Both the position numbers and the translations under genes were made by a program. The notes under the pieces are model-generated. The model made no database searches and was not told where the DNA came from. It saw only the letters and a program-made list of their open reading frames with translations. Shown piece by piece: positions 5,175 through 6,620 of a stretch of 6,620 bases of DNA. Within the stretch, counting starts at the first letter, position 1, and the number at the start of each line of letters is the position of its first letter. The stretch lies in NCBI GenBank assembly GCA_902796565.1, contig CADBPP010000238.1, forward strand, positions 1-6,620, written 5' to 3'. This DNA comes from an uncultured Eubacteriales bacterium (GTDB lineage Bacteria > Bacillota > Clostridia > Eubacteriales > Anaerofustaceae).

Positions 5175-6620
5175 TCACAGAATGAAATCCTCGCGGTGAT
5201 CATGATCACCTGTACGGTAAGATATGGTGAGCCGATGGACCTTTTCCGAAAGGCTCGTGACCTTCACTTTCATATCGGTGGCGTGGTTCAGTTCGCACAG
5301 CAGGGTAAAGGCCCTGTTCTGTTCCTCGCTGTAGGTCGAGAAGTCATCAGAAGCGAAGAGGACGCTGCCGAACAGGGCGTTGATCTTCGCCAGAGTGAGC
5401 TTCTGCTCCCATGACAGGGTGGTGTTGTCCTCCCTGAGGAGAAATACGTCGGGATCGTTCAGAAAAGCCCTTCTCTCCAGCTGACGGCGGTATACAGTGT
5501 TGCGCTGGGTGTGCTTTGTGGAAGGCCTTTCGTTGTGGAAGAGCTTCATGCGCAGTTCCCCGTCGTAGGACAGGGTCATGTCAGGCCCGATCCTGCAGTA
5601 TTCCACCTTGCCGAAGGCGGAGGCCAGGGGCACTCCGCAGGCCAGTATCTCCGCTTCACCGCAGGTCTGTCTCAGAAAATCCATTGCTTCGGACATTATC
5701 TCGCCCCTGGTCCTGTCGGATCTGGGCATCATGCAGGCCCCGTACAGAAAGTCCAGCTTGAAGAGGCTCACTCCCATGGTCCTGTAATGGTCTATGCATT
5801 CCGCGATATAATCCCTGAGGCCCTCATTGTAGAAGTCCAGCGCGTAGGTGCCGCTCCAGTTGCCTCCCGCGAACACGGGTTCACCGTTATCGTAAAGGAG
5901 CCAGTCCGGATGCTCCCTGAAAAGGACGGAATCCTTTTCGCATACGAAGGGCGAGATCCACAGACCCGGAGTATATCCCTCATCCTGTATCCTTCTGATG
6001 ATGGGTTCCAGTCCCACCGGGAACTTCTTTTCGTCCACCATCAGCCAGTCCCCCACATGTTCTTCATATCCGTCATCGATCTGGAAGATGTCGGGAAGTC
6101 TTTCCAGGGCCTTCATTCCCGCGAGGTCCTTTAGGACGCTTTCCTCGGAGATGTCCTGGTAGCAGTTGTACCAGCTGGTGTATCCCATCTTATCCTTCGC
6201 AGGCATCGGCACGATGCCCATCGCGGCGAACCAGCCGTCGAAGACATCGTCCTCGCTGCCTGCGGCGAAGTACAGGTCCAGCGCGGTATATTCCTCGCCC
6301 TGTTTGAGATGCCTGCCGCTGCAGCCCTTTTCAAAGCGGATCTCTCCCATCGCGGGGTCCAGGGTTATCTGGGTAAAACCGGTATCTTCCGCCATGGACG
6401 CGAAGAGAAAGAATATATCGTTCCTTCTGACGTATGCGTAGCTGTAGCCTCGGTAAGTGCCTTTTTTCGCTCTTCCCGTTATGAAGACGTCGCTGTAACG
6501 GGAGAAGCCGTGTTTTTTATCGAGAAAACCCGGACAGTACTTCATGGAAGTATCGGAATCGCCCACGCGGCGTTCGGGACAGTAGGTCCAGCTCTGAAAG
6601 CCATTGGCGAACAGCGCGTC
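5175..6620 (-). CDS. GH36 alpha-galactosidase, N-terminus beyond the window
   Basis: The last 481 codons of a family GH36 glycoside hydrolase, which removes alpha-1,6-linked galactose from melibiose, raffinose-type sugars or galactomannan. The frame is open to the right edge. The visible chain begins DALFANGFQSWTYCPERR, matching the N-terminal beta-domain of the family, so the GTG at 6564-6566 is internal and not the start. Numbering from that edge: MGYTSWYNCY (145-154) opens the TIM barrel; DIFQIDDGYEEHVGDW (177-192) is the GH36 IDDG...GDW motif; GLWISPFV (219-226); LFKLDFLYG (286-294) carries the likely nucleophile Asp290; YCRIGPDMT (341-349) carries the likely acid/base Asp347. A C-terminal beta-domain follows. 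No signal peptide can be judged. It is convergent with the methyltransferase gene and seems unrelated to it. A related GH36 activity cannot be excluded. Confidence 0.93.
   Translation of the reverse strand, partial: DALFANGFQSWTYCPERRVGDSDTSMKYCPGFLDKKHGFSRYSDVFITGRAKKGTYRGYSYAYVRRNDIFFLFASMAEDTGFTQITLDPAMGEIRFEKGCSGRHLKQGEEYTALDLYFAAGSEDDVFDGWFAAMGIVPMPAKDKMGYTSWYNCYQDISEESVLKDLAGMKALERLPDIFQIDDGYEEHVGDWLMVDEKKFPVGLEPIIRRIQDEGYTPGLWISPFVCEKDSVLFREHPDWLLYDNGEPVFAGGNWSGTYALDFYNEGLRDYIAECIDHYRTMGVSLFKLDFLYGACMMPRSDRTRGEIMSEAMDFLRQTCGEAEILACGVPLASAFGKVEYCRIGPDMTLSYDGELRMKLFHNERPSTKHTQRNTVYRRQLERRAFLNDPDVFLLREDNTTLSWEQKLTLAKINALFGSVLFASDDFSTYSEEQNRAFTLLCELNHATDMKVKVTSLSEKVHRLTISYRTGDHDHREDFIL

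Noticed and set aside
5511..6134. A + strand open frame of 207 codons opposite the alpha-galactosidase gene
   Set aside because: The - strand frame carries all GH36 catalytic motifs. The + strand product has no recognisable domain and no convincing start site.
6131..6566. Alpha-galactosidase start at the GTG at 6564-6566
   Set aside because: The frame continues upstream to the window edge with family-like sequence (FANGFQSW), so the true start is outside the window.

Overview
The window reads as bacterial chromosome, most likely from a Gram-positive anaerobe of the Clostridia. The grounds are a sigma-A-type extended -10 promoter, strong GGAGG/GGAGGTGA ribosome binding sites, tightly packed operons, intrinsic terminators, and a GH36 alpha-galactosidase of the kind common in gut and rumen Firmicutes. 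The taxonomic placement is inference; no rRNA or other marker gene is present. G+C looks moderately high and AGG/ATA codons are frequent in all genes, with no obvious compositional island.

Region 1 (1-1873) is a three-gene + strand operon. A clear promoter (27-56) precedes a zinc-ribbon, single-span membrane protein (83-766), then a small acidic protein of unknown function (807-1295), then a flavodoxin-like oxidoreductase with an iron-sulfur-flavoprotein type cysteine cluster (1292-1837, GTGA overlap with the gene before). A hairpin plus T-tract (1849-1873) closes the unit.

Region 2 (about 1909-5090) is the unusual part. Two + strand genes, joined by a TAATG overlap under a perfect GGAGGTGA, together encode most of a BREX/Pgl-type adenine DNA methyltransferase, PglX. 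They are in swapped order. The first gene (289 or 306 aa) is the C-terminal domain that normally ends PglX. The second (770 aa) is the methyltransferase and target-recognition part that normally precedes it. The break falls at the natural domain boundary: the methyltransferase gene stops right after the SWDFKRHPL segment, and the upstream gene starts just before the KWEEKCDERF...KANEEELNRIF segment that normally follows it. The extreme N-terminal PglX region also seems largely missing. No pglZ, brxC, brxL, brxA or brxB gene is visible in the window. This is therefore either an orphan, two-subunit, circularly permuted PglX or one end of a rearranged defence locus.

Region 3 (5091-6620) holds a strong 15-bp-stem terminator (5134-5170) between convergent genes, then a - strand GH36 alpha-galactosidase (5175-6620) whose N-terminus lies beyond the right edge. 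All three GH36 catalytic landmarks can be seen. No intergenic stretch reaches 300 bases, and no tRNA, rRNA, CRISPR array or insertion sequence was found.
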